Shown piece by piece: positions 55,643 through 64,000 of a stretch of DNA of 64,000 nucleotides. The stretch is taken from assembly GCA_947561395.2 (NCBI GenBank), contig OX387185.1:41860602-41924601 (forward strand). Direction: 5' to 3'. Below the pieces are notes generated by a model that saw nothing but the letters and a program-made list of their open reading frames with translations, was not told the DNA's origin and did not search any database. Source of the DNA: Buxus sempervirens. Lineage: Eukaryota > Streptophyta > Magnoliopsida > Buxales > Buxaceae. Each line of letters starts with the position of its first letter. The stretch's first letter is position 1. Both the position numbers and the translations under genes were made by a program.

Positions 55643-58294
55643 CTAATCAATCACAGGTACCCCTCCTTGTTCAAATTCTCTGTGATTTTCTGCATGCACC
55701 GTAATCAATTGATTTCCCGAAATAAATCGGATCATTCGATGTAAGGTGGACGGGACTGCCCCTGCTTGGTGTAACCAAGGTCTTCCAATCAGCAAATTAA
55801 AGGAGGCATTGATATCCATCAATTCAAAGGTGATGAAGAAGGCCCTTTCAGCAATTGTAATTTCCAGAGTAACTTCCCCAAGGGAATCCTTCTTGGCATT
55901 GTCAAACCCGCGGACATTGTTGGAGCTGGGTTTGATCAACTCAGCGTTCAGCTGCAGACTGTGGAAGGTCGTGACTGGGCAGATGTTCAGAGCTGACCCG
56001 TTATCGATCATGACCCGTCTTACCATCAAGTCGAAGCACCTTACTGTGATAAACAGAGGTTCTGTATGATTGTATCCTTCAGGGGGCAAGTCTGCTGAGG
56101 AAAAGGAGATTGCTTCTGGCGTAGCAATTATAGACATTACTGTCTCCAGCTGCTCAGGACTGATGTCGTCAGGCACATGAGTATCACCCAGTATTCTCAT
56201 AAGCACGTCCTTATGTTTGTCTGAATCCAATAAGAGACGCATAATGGATATCTGGGCTGGTGTCTTATTCAACTGCTGCACTAGATCATACTCCGGAGTG
56301 AAGGCACTATAGTGGAGTTTTTCAATCTCTTCTTCTGGGGCCTTTCCTTTTTTCTTGTGGGTCTGTGGCAATTCAGCAGCCACATCCTTCCCTTTTTCTT
56401 TCCTTGTTCTTTCTTCACTAGTTTCTCCCTCTGGTGCAGGTGGAGGGTTAGGGTTGATATATCGACCAGAACGGGTGATCCGATCGATTTCTCTTTCAGT
56501 GGAAGTGATGGTGGAATCATGGTACATGGGTAGAAATTGGTAAGGTGGAGGTACAGCGGAGTAAGTTGGGTCAAGGTGAAGTTGATGTAAGTTGAGGGTG
56601 GGTGGTTCTAGCATGTAGTCCACAGGTTCATTGAACGGGTTCATCATGTCGAAGATGTTCAAGGGAGGTGAATTTGGGACAGGTGGAGGGTAGAAAGGCT
56701 CTGGTTCGGGAAAGTTGAAATGCACCAGAGGGAATCCCAAGAAGGTTTCTTCGTCATCATCTCCATTGATGACGCATACTTGTTGTTTTACTATCTCTTC
56801 CTGGAGGTATATCCTGACAATTTGCCCTGGTCGCCCAATCAACAAAGAGGGGTCAAACTGTACTTCATTGCCCTGGTTACTGATGACCTGATGTACTGTT
56901 CCGCTGCCAGAAGCCTTATTATGGTCTGGGAGGGGGTTAGTGGTTGTACCAGTAGGAGGAGTAGGTGCTGCTGGTGCTGGGGGATCTACAGAGATCTTCT
57001 TACTGTCTATCAGATCCTGTATGTCATGCCTCAAATCCCAGCATCGATTAGTGGAATGCCCGGGAGCTCCAGAATGGTATTCACATCTCTCTGATGCATT
57101 ATAATTTCGTGAATTTACCATTCGAGGATTTGGAGGCTTGATTTGAAGGTACCCCTTCTTCAGCAGGGTGGCCAACAATTCTGCAGGTGCATAAGGCAGC
57201 GGGGTAAAAACCCTCTTCATTCTTGCTTCTGCCTCTTCTCTAGTTCTTCTCATGGGTTGCCCCTGGCCTTCAGGCCTTTGAGAAATGTGGTAAGGCTGCG
57301 TTGGCTGTACATAATTAACAGCCTGGGTCTCCTGCCTTCTGGGCTCTTGCCCCTGATTTCTGTTACTCTGTCCTGTGGCAACCCTTCTCTGTGTAGGGCC
57401 CTGACCACTACCATCTATCTTTCCAGCTCTTACAGCATCTTCAATCCTGTCTGCTGTCAGAATCAAGTCATTGAAATTGGAAGTACTTTGCCCTAGTAGC
57501 AAGGAAAAGAATGGCTGTCCAAGTGATGCAATGAACAAGGAGGTCATCTCCTGTTCCAGTAGTGGGGGTTGAACTAGTGTGGCCAATTCTTTCCAACGTT
57601 TGGCATATTCCCGTACAGATTCCTGATTCTTCTTTGTCAGCCTCTGCAGTTCTGCCCTAGTTTGCATAATTTGACTGTTCAAACGGTACTGCTGAATGAA
57701 TGCTGCGGCCAAATCATTCCAGGTCTTAATCTTGGTTTTGTCCAGACCCAAAAACCAAGTATATGCTGCTCCTGTCAGCGATCTCTGAAAGAACTGTATC
57801 ATTATTTTTTCATCTTTGGCATATTGACACATATCTCCAGAGTATGACCTGAGGTGGTTTAATGGGCACCCGGTGCCATCAAACTGATGCAAGTCAGGGC
57901 ACTTGAATTTTGGTGGAAGTTGGACATCGGAGAAGAAGCAGAGGCTGTCTAAAGTAGCCTCCATGGGGACCGCACTGGGTCGTAGGCTTTTCAGCTCTTC
58001 ACGCAAAGCATCTACCTCTGACTTAGTGGCTGCCATCTTTTCATCAAACTGGGCCTGTTGTGTTCTATACCAATCTTCCTCTTCTTGCCCCAGTTGGGCA
58101 GGTGCAATAATCTGTGGAAGAGGGACGGCTTGCGGAGGTGGAGGTGGTACCAACGGAGCTGGGTACGCAGGGTATGGTGGTGGAGCATCCATCTGCGGTG
58201 GAACAATTGGCTGCTGCAGAGTCACTGGTGCAGCAGGGGGAGCCATTCTGAGTTCTCTTAATTCTGTCATTAGCTCCTGAATGATGGTACCCAT
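55643..58294 (-). CDS. Gag-protease polyprotein of the young element
   Basis: 883 codons from an ATG at 58294. A proline-rich N-terminus is followed by a retrotransposon Gag domain (around WNDLAAAFIQQYRLNSQ), a Cys/His region (CEYHSGAPGHSTNRCWDLRH), a long low-complexity linker, and a C-terminal aspartic protease with the DNGS active-site motif and LLIGRPWL flap-side motif. The order Gag-knuckle-protease is the family norm. Confidence 0.92.
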   Translation of the reverse strand: MGTIIQELMTELRELRMAPPAAPVTLQQPIVPPQMDAPPPYPAYPAPLVPPPPPQAVPLPQIIAPAQLGQEEEDWYRTQQAQFDEKMAATKSEVDALREELKSLRPSAVPMEATLDSLCFFSDVQLPPKFKCPDLHQFDGTGCPLNHLRSYSGDMCQYAKDEKIMIQFFQRSLTGAAYTWFLGLDKTKIKTWNDLAAAFIQQYRLNSQIMQTRAELQRLTKKNQESVREYAKRWKELATLVQPPLLEQEMTSLFIASLGQPFFSLLLGQSTSNFNDLILTADRIEDAVRAGKIDGSGQGPTQRRVATGQSNRNQGQEPRRQETQAVNYVQPTQPYHISQRPEGQGQPMRRTREEAEARMKRVFTPLPYAPAELLATLLKKGYLQIKPPNPRMVNSRNYNASERCEYHSGAPGHSTNRCWDLRHDIQDLIDSKKISVDPPAPAAPTPPTGTTTNPLPDHNKASGSGTVHQVISNQGNEVQFDPSLLIGRPGQIVRIYLQEEIVKQQVCVINGDDDEETFLGFPLVHFNFPEPEPFYPPPVPNSPPLNIFDMMNPFNEPVDYMLEPPTLNLHQLHLDPTYSAVPPPYQFLPMYHDSTITSTEREIDRITRSGRYINPNPPPAPEGETSEERTRKEKGKDVAAELPQTHKKKGKAPEEEIEKLHYSAFTPEYDLVQQLNKTPAQISIMRLLLDSDKHKDVLMRILGDTHVPDDISPEQLETVMSIIATPEAISFSSADLPPEGYNHTEPLFITVRCFDLMVRRVMIDNGSALNICPVTTFHSLQLNAELIKPSSNNVRGFDNAKKDSLGEVTLEITIAERAFFITFELMDINASFNLLIGRPWLHQAGAVPSTLHRMIRFISGNQLITVHAENHREFEQGGVPVID

Positions 58295-60107
58295 GCTATC
58301 AATCCTCTGTTACAGATCAGTCACTGTCTGTGCCTGGCTGGACTCTGCCTGGTCCTGCCCTGGCGAGGTCTGTTCCCTTGACTGTTCCATTTCAAGTCTT
58401 TTCCTGGATCTTAACAGGTACGGGCTTCGGAAAGCAATTTTGGTACCTGCTTGAAGCAGCAATTAATTAGTGCAATTTTTACATGGTTTATGCAGTCACA
58501 TTATCAATTTAAATGATTACAGATCTATTTTAACTATCCTAAGATAGTTGGGAAAGAGAACCCAAATGAATTTAAGGATTGATTTATTTGAGTTATTTTG
58601 AGAATGATTGGGAACCTAGAACCTGATCTATTTTAACCAACTGGTTGGGAGAGAGAACCCGGTTTAGACTGGTCTATTTTAGCCAAACGGCTGGGAAAGG
58701 GAACCCTAAACTGATCTGTTTTAACCAAACGGCTGGGAAAGAGAACCCGGTTTAGACTGGTCTATTTTAGCCAAATGGCTGGGGAAGAGAACCCTAAGCT
58801 GATCTGTTTTAACCAAACGGCTGGGAAAGAGAACCCGGTTTAGACTGGTCTGTTTTAGCCAAACGGCTGGGAAAGGGAACCCTAGACTGATCTATTTTAA
58901 CCAAATGGTTGGGAGAGAGAATCCAGATTTAAAAGGTTGGTTTGAGCTCAGTATCACAAGGTTGGACTATGTTAAGTCTCCGCAGGGGATGAGCTAAACA
59001 GCAACATCCAGGTGTACCTTAACCAATTTTCAGTTTAATCTCTGATGGTTTCAGCACCTGACTTCGGTTAGTAGTTCCCGGGCGTGTCTTAGCTAGTCGT
59101 TGGTTTAATCACCATTGACTTTGACGCCTCACAACGGGGAAGGCTATGCCAGGACGATCCTCCGCCAAATTTTCTGGTTTAAACACCAGTGGCTTCAGTG
59201 CCCTAAGAGTTCGGCTAGGGATACCCGAGCGTACCTTAGTCGTTAGCTTAGTTGCTTGACCTTGGTGCCACACAACGGGGTATGCTATGCCAGGACGATC
59301 TTCCGCCAATTTTCTGGTTTAAACACCAGTGGCTTTAGTGCCCTAAGAGTTCGGCTAGGGATACCCGAGCGTACCTTAGTCGTTAGCTTAGTTGCTTGAC
59401 CTTGGTGCCACACAACGGGGTATGCTATGCCAGGACGATCTTCCGCCAATTTTTTGGTTTAATCACCAGTGGCATCAGTGCCCCATAGGCTGACCGTGTG
59501 ATCTTTTAAATCAGACGGGTGTGATCTGAGCTTCAAGGGATAGGGTGTTCTTTATTCAGAACCCTTGGGGTTTTAAGGCTTAAGTTTGACACTTGAGAGT
59601 TTGAGAGTTGATAAGGATGGGGGTGTTTTTTATTCAGAACCCTTGGATTTTAAAGATTCTTTTGGCAAGTTCTTTATTTAGATTGCCTGAAAGTTTTAGA
59701 GTTGGTAAAGAAAATGGGGTGTTCTTTATTTAGAACCCTTTAGTTTAAAAGTTTAAACGATTTGGCGAGTTCTTTACTTAGATCGCCTGAAAATTTTGAA
59801 TTGGGTGTTCTTTATTCAGAACCCTTAAAGATTTAAGACTCGAATTTGAAATTGATAGTTTCTGAATATGGGGAAGTTGGTAAACATTGGGTGTTCTTTA
59901 TTCAGAACCCTTGGGTTAAAGGATTTGGCGAGTTCTTTATTCAGATCGCCTGAAAGTTTTGAAGTTGATGGATTGGGTCCAAATTGAAAAAGGAATTGGG
60001 GGGATGTCTTAATTGACTTTATTAAATCTAGCACAAAATGGAAAAAGAAGTACAATGCCAAAATTCAGAACAAGCAATTATATGAACAAAACAAACAAAC
60101 CCAGAGT
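58295..60107 (-). other. Spacer between ORF1 and gag with three different tandem arrays
   Basis: Non-coding. (a) About 58520-58935: ~43-45-bp units on ACCAAACGGCTGGGAAAG, in two alternating forms (…GAGAACCCGG… and …GGGAACCCTA…), giving an ~88-bp higher-order repeat. (b) About 59144-59490: a ~140-bp unit, about 2.5 copies, starting CTATGCCAGGACGATC. (c) About 59530-59965: irregular units built on GGTGTTCTTTATTCAGAACC and GGCGAGTTCTTTATTCAGAT. Three unrelated arrays lie side by side in one spacer. Confidence 0.88.
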
Positions 60108-61541
60108 CTAGCTAGGTTGGTCATCATCAAAATGAGAGGACACGTCTCGCCTTTTCAAGGCACGCAGAAGTTTATTCCGCAGACGCCGGTCCTCTTTTGC
60201 GCGTCTGCGCATGGTGTCAAGCTGCTGTTGAAGGGCCTCATTGGCCTGCTTGTTTTTACGCTCGGAATCCACGTATGCACGGTGGATCCGAGAATGAGAT
60301 TCCCGCAGTTCGGCCACCCTATCCCTGTATGTGTCAGGGGGCGGAACTGGGACATCGTCAGAGGTGACGATATGGAGAGGAGGTGGGCTGTCTAGGCCAG
60401 TTTCTCGAGCAATCCATTGTTCGTAATTACGAACATCGGATGCAGTGAAAATGTCCTCTTGGAGTATGTGCACGTGTTGCCATTCCTTCACCAATTTTTT
60501 CTTCAATTCCCATGTAAGTGGGCCAGTTAATCCTTCCGCCTCATCTTTGATCGGTATTCCCTGAGACTTCCCAAACTGTCTCAGAATTCGAACCGGATAG
60601 TATGGCATGGCATGGGTTAAGCCTATTAAGGCTAGGCAATGTCTTTTCCTGAAAGCTATGACGGGGGTGTATGTCTGGTCAAATGTGCCTCCCCATCTTA
60701 TATCCGTTTCTCCTTTCAGTTGGAGAAAGTGGTCAAACCAGTCCTCTCTGGAGGGTAAGTCTGGTCTAATCTCTCTTCGGGCCATCAATGTGACATTGTC
60801 ACGGACGTACCCATAACGTGGGCTGATAGGTTCAGCAACCATCAGGTGATCTTGGAGCCAAATGTGTAGGAGAGGAGCGCACCCCTGAAACCTCCTAGTT
60901 CCATTCTTGGTCATGGTCAAGGCATGATATAGCTGAGCAAGGATTAGTGGTGCAATTCGGAATTTCACTTGGAGTTGGTCTACAATTTCCATGAGGGCCA
61001 AATTAATGGTGTCTCCCCCGGTAGGAAAGAAGAGTTGTGACAGAACCACGAGGGTGAAGGTGTCCCACCAAACACGGGGTCTTTCCTGCTTCTTATCCCT
61101 TATCTTTTCAGCAAGGAAGGTTTTAGAGACCCGCGTGAATGCTTGGTCACCTCCTAAAGTCTGGAATTCTCCTCTTGGTAGGCCAAAGAAAGTACAAGCC
61201 TCATTCTTGTAGCTATCTTTGAGACTTGGCCTAGCTGGTTCTCCATGGTCACGAAATCGGAGGAATAGTTCAAATTCCTCAATTGTAGGGGTCAACTCAT
61301 TAGTCCCAAACCTAAAGAGTGAAAGTTGGGGATCCCAGAAAGGTAGGGCCGCCTGAATCATGTCCCAATTAATGGGCACATTTAACAGGGACAGAGTTTG
61401 TCCCATGTGGTATTTCTGTTCCCACTGAATTTGCTCATCTCCTTGCAATTGCCTTGTCCAAGAACGGATCCAAGGGGTATCAAAGGCACACTTCTCTATC
61501 CTAGGGAAGCGAACTCTCTCAGTCGAGGATGAAGATGCCAT
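60108..61541 (-). CDS. ORF1 of the Ogre-type element (plant-mobile-domain-like, DUF7745 type)
   Basis: 477 codons from the ATG at 61541 (MASSSSTERVRFPRIEKCAF). The open frame extends 16 codons upstream without an ATG. The body, with segments such as PTIEEFELFLRF, FWDPQLSLFRFG and VRILRQFGKSQGIP, resembles the DUF7745 / plant mobile domain proteins often found as an extra ORF in Tat/Ogre elements. The last 80 or so residues are charged and predicted coiled-coil (NKQANEALQQQLDTMRRRAKEDRRLR). The function of this ORF in the family is unknown. Confidence 0.8.
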   Translation of the reverse strand: MASSSSTERVRFPRIEKCAFDTPWIRSWTRQLQGDEQIQWEQKYHMGQTLSLLNVPINWDMIQAALPFWDPQLSLFRFGTNELTPTIEEFELFLRFRDHGEPARPSLKDSYKNEACTFFGLPRGEFQTLGGDQAFTRVSKTFLAEKIRDKKQERPRVWWDTFTLVVLSQLFFPTGGDTINLALMEIVDQLQVKFRIAPLILAQLYHALTMTKNGTRRFQGCAPLLHIWLQDHLMVAEPISPRYGYVRDNVTLMARREIRPDLPSREDWFDHFLQLKGETDIRWGGTFDQTYTPVIAFRKRHCLALIGLTHAMPYYPVRILRQFGKSQGIPIKDEAEGLTGPLTWELKKKLVKEWQHVHILQEDIFTASDVRNYEQWIARETGLDSPPPLHIVTSDDVPVPPPDTYRDRVAELRESHSRIHRAYVDSERKNKQANEALQQQLDTMRRRAKEDRRLRNKLLRALKRRDVSSHFDDDQPS

Positions 61542-62842
61542 GCCGACTATCCGATTGAAATTCCAAGTCAATTTAGGGTTTTCCACCAAAAACTCTAAAT
61601 TAGTCTAAGGCATGCAACAGGATATGCAAAAATTAAATCAAGGCCTAAGCAGTTTATGCAATCAAAAATCAAATCCAAACACTCAAGTTATGGGTTTTAA
61701 GGGTTATGTCCTTTAAATGTTCAGGTCTTAGCCGGCCTTTTCTTTCATCTGTTCTTTCATCTGCTCTTTCATCTGTTCTCTCATCTGCCCCTTGTGTCGG
61801 ACTAAAAACAATATTTACAACTTGCCTTCGAGGGCGAAATTTACAAAAATAAACCTGAAAAGAGGATCACCTTTAGGGTTGTTGAGAACCCAGAAGGAGG
61901 GTACAAATTTGCCATTTGGCAGGTGGGCTGAAATCCTATCTCTAGGGTTTTTCTGCCCCTGTTCTGACCCATTTCTGTCTGATCTGGCCGGCTTTCGACT
62001 GAACCCAGACTGACTTGAATGCACGGATCGAATCGGGTTAATTTCCTTAAATTAGGGTTAAGACCGACAAAGGTGGGGGTTAATGCCCCAGATTGATTTT
62101 ACCCTTATTTGTTCGTTCATGTTCATGCTTACATCAGGGTTTATCAGAAGTAATAGGTGGGGAAGGATACCCAGCCCAAGGCGCCTGCCTTCAAGGGTCT
62201 GAGCCAAGTACTAGATCCTTCGCGTACCATGGCAAGAAACCAATGGCGCTTGAAGAATCCAGAGACCTGGGGAGATGGGTTTACCCTGCTTTCCCCGGCA
62301 AGCCACGGGAGCGTAGGGCTAATACCATCCCAAAAGTAAGTTTCTCGATTGAAGAAGGGTGGCTGCTAGAGAGATCTAGGTTTTGGTTAAGAAGAGCATT
62401 CACAGTTATCCAGAGATCATTCTGTTCGGATCACCCATGCAGACTCCCTCGTGCATGTCGCCCCAATGTAGTTAAAAAAATTCATTCACGGTGTAGTGAA
62501 GTGCTTGTATGTGCAGTGGAGTCAAGTGCTGTGTCTATTCAGGTGATTCTCGGATAAGGGCCAACAAAGGGTTCCTTAATGTCACATTTATAGTAGAAGT
62601 GCAGAACAACATGTAATACAAGATCTGGGTGGATCCCCAGGTAAGTGGGCGGGTCACATTGGTCCCTGTTAAAAACCACTTGCCTTAGGCGATTATCATG
62701 TCCGTTTGACAGGATCCCCCAATATCATGTAATTACATGAGTTCCATACTTTACTAAAGTTGGACAAAAAGTACTTCCTAAATCTGCTTATATCCACCTA
62801 GTTGACTCATTTGATAACCAGGGTCCGACTGGGTTGAGGGTG
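61542..62842 (-). other. Leader of the young element
   Basis: On the coding strand, from the primer-binding region to ORF1. It contains a short CATCTGYTCTTT-type repeat (about 61745-61790). Small open frames are present but none resembles a known protein. Confidence 0.7.
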
Positions 62843-62862
62843 ATCCCCAGCAGAGTCGCCAA
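62843..62862 (-). other. Primer-binding region of the young element
   Basis: On the minus strand the LTR end ...GGTGCGCACA is followed by GC and then TTGGCGACTCTGCTGGGG. The TGG start fits pairing with a tRNA CCA end. The same TGGCGACTC phrase is frequent in the Tat/Ogre superfamily. I do not assign the tRNA. Confidence 0.7.
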
Positions 62863-62864
62863 GC

Positions 62865-64000
62865 TGTGCGCACCTAAACCTGGCCTAGATCGCACACCGG
62901 GCGCGCCTTTGGCGCGTGCCTCGGGATTTTCAGAGTCGCCACTGCCTGAGAGTGCAGGCAGACACGGTTTTGCCCTAATCGGGTCTAAGTCTGGTCTGCG
63001 GCTTTTTAGAGATCTAGCTAAGTCCTCGGTTACGGTCCGGGGAAGTCCTAAAGACACCCCGGTCCGCCCCGTCGGTTTGACGGGTCCCTCGGGTCTCCCT
63101 GGTTTTTGAGTCATTTTCACCCTTCCTAGACCAGCATGTTGACTTGTTGGGTCTGGCGGGGCCCGCTGGAGGTGTGGGTCCCTTTTTAGTTGATTTTATC
63201 TTTTTTATTTATTTAAGTGAAATGGGTCGGATCCGGGTCCCGTTGGAAGACCCGTGGGTTGCCAGGGTTGGGCCTTGGGCCCAGTTGGGTTATTGGGTAA
63301 CCCATTTGGTTATTTTATTAAGTTTTACATATTTACAATTTTAGTTTGGGCTTAGTGGGCTTGGAATGGGCCCATTAGCCAGAGTCTAGTGGCCTGGGCC
63401 CGTTTTATTGAAAACGGGCCTGGTATGGGCCAGTCTAAGGTGGGCCCCACAAGTGGGCCCAGGGAGGTGTTGGTGGGCCCGTATGGGCCCACAGTCAAAA
63501 ATGGGCTTAAGAAAGCCCAAAGTGGTTAAGGGGAATGGTTCAGGCCGGTTTAGACCGAAATTGGTCCAACCAAACCAAGAAAAGACAAATTTTACATTAT
63601 TTTACATTTCGCCCGTGTTTGCTCCACGGTCTAGCCTGCCCGTGAATGGATTCCGGTCCCCTCTGCCCGTGAATAAGACACGGTCCAGGCTGGACCGGCC
63701 TGAGTTTACGGGCGAAATGAATTCTGTGGTTTTGCTGCCGATTCTTCTTGGGATCACTCCGGTGGCTTCCTTTAGTGTTTCTGCAGCTTCAACTGGGCTT
63801 CCAGATTCTTCAGGATACTTTATTGGCTTCATTTGGCCTAAAAGGCCATTTCTTCTCTTTTGGGTCTTGAGCTCCTTTCTTCTTTCTTTTGTTCAACCAA
63901 CCACACTCCTCATTCAAGAGAGGATAGGGTATGTTTTAAAGATTTACATATCAGCATTTCATGTTAAAAAAAAACCAAGTGAATCATTAAGTTGGTGGAT
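62865..64000 (-). mobile_element. 5' LTR of the young element (partial, runs off the window)
   Basis: The 1136 bases from TGTGCGCACCTAAACC match 46480-47615 without any difference that I can find, at a constant offset of 16385. The remaining ~1.3 kb should lie beyond the window. Confidence 0.95.

Larger units (their letters stand above)
46480..64000 (-). mobile_element. Young Tat/Ogre-type Ty3/gypsy retrotransposon (continues past window end)
   Basis: Minus-oriented element with at least 17.5 kb in view. Order from its 5' side: partial 5' LTR (64000-62865), primer-binding region, leader, ORF1 (61541-60108), a spacer with three tandem-repeat arrays, gag-protease (58294-55643), RT-RNase H-second RNase H-integrase (55606-50774), a non-coding 3' stretch with three long A tracts, polypurine tract and complete 3' LTR (48910-46480). 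The second, archaeal-type RNase H is a mark of the Tat lineage, and an extra ORF before gag is a mark of Ogre within it. If the 5' LTR has the length of the 3' LTR, the whole element is about 18.8 kb. The three frames are open and it looks largely whole. The LTRs look identical where comparable, so the insertion is recent. Ogre elements are known to splice or otherwise bridge the protease-RT junction. Confidence 0.93.

Noticed and set aside
62093-62557. 154-codon plus-strand open frame in the leader of the young element
   Set aside because: Antisense to the element, no domain, and it begins without clear start context. The leader is expected to be non-coding.

Overview
The window is nuclear DNA of a flowering plant, most likely a eudicot-type genome. 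The evidence is a beta-tubulin gene with the usual plant exon plan, a polcalcin-type pollen calcium-binding gene, an Au-like SINE, PIF/hAT/Mutator-type miniature elements and Ty3/gypsy elements of the Tat/Ogre lineage. I cannot name the species.

Layout: (1) About 1-13 kb is a small gene island. It holds the last exon of a membrane protein that looks like the CREST hydrolase/receptor superfamily (+, 909-1100), a complete three-exon beta-tubulin gene (-, 4866-3236), an intronless polcalcin with a duplicated N-terminus (+, 8292-8567), and a complete six-exon receptor-like cytoplasmic kinase (-, 12779-9400). Only one clear miniature transposon and one LTR-like fragment interrupt it. (2) About 13-29 kb is a patchwork of non-autonomous DNA transposons, several with readable target-site duplications, plus a 2.5-2.7 kb direct repeat (15605-18300 and 23345-25814). 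Between the two repeat copies lies an LTR-like sequence rich in a 22-bp GGTACC-core minisatellite. (3) About 29-64 kb is nested LTR retrotransposons with no host gene that I can see. Three solo LTRs of one Tat/Ogre-like LTR superfamily here, and a fourth at 18.9-21.6 kb, each carry exact 5-bp target duplications. They sit beside, or inside, larger truncated copies.

The right-hand 17.5 kb (46480-64000, continuing off the window) is one young Tat/Ogre-type element on the minus strand. It has a leader, an extra first ORF, a gag-protease ORF, an RT-RNase H-integrase ORF with a second RNase H, a polypurine tract and a complete 3' LTR. Its partial 5' LTR looks identical to the 3' LTR over the 1,136 bases that can be compared. 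It is inserted in the pol region of an older relative (40802-46479). That relative is inserted in an LTR of another family (from 36650), which interrupts yet another Tat/Ogre-like LTR (from 32206), giving four levels of nesting.

The host genes look unrelated in function (cytoskeleton, pollen calcium signalling, protein phosphorylation). Polcalcin and the kinase are convergent. The least explained signal is in the LTRs: palindromic modules whose sequence differs between copies while their structure and position near the LTR TATA box recur. In the young element they form phased 28-bp arrays.
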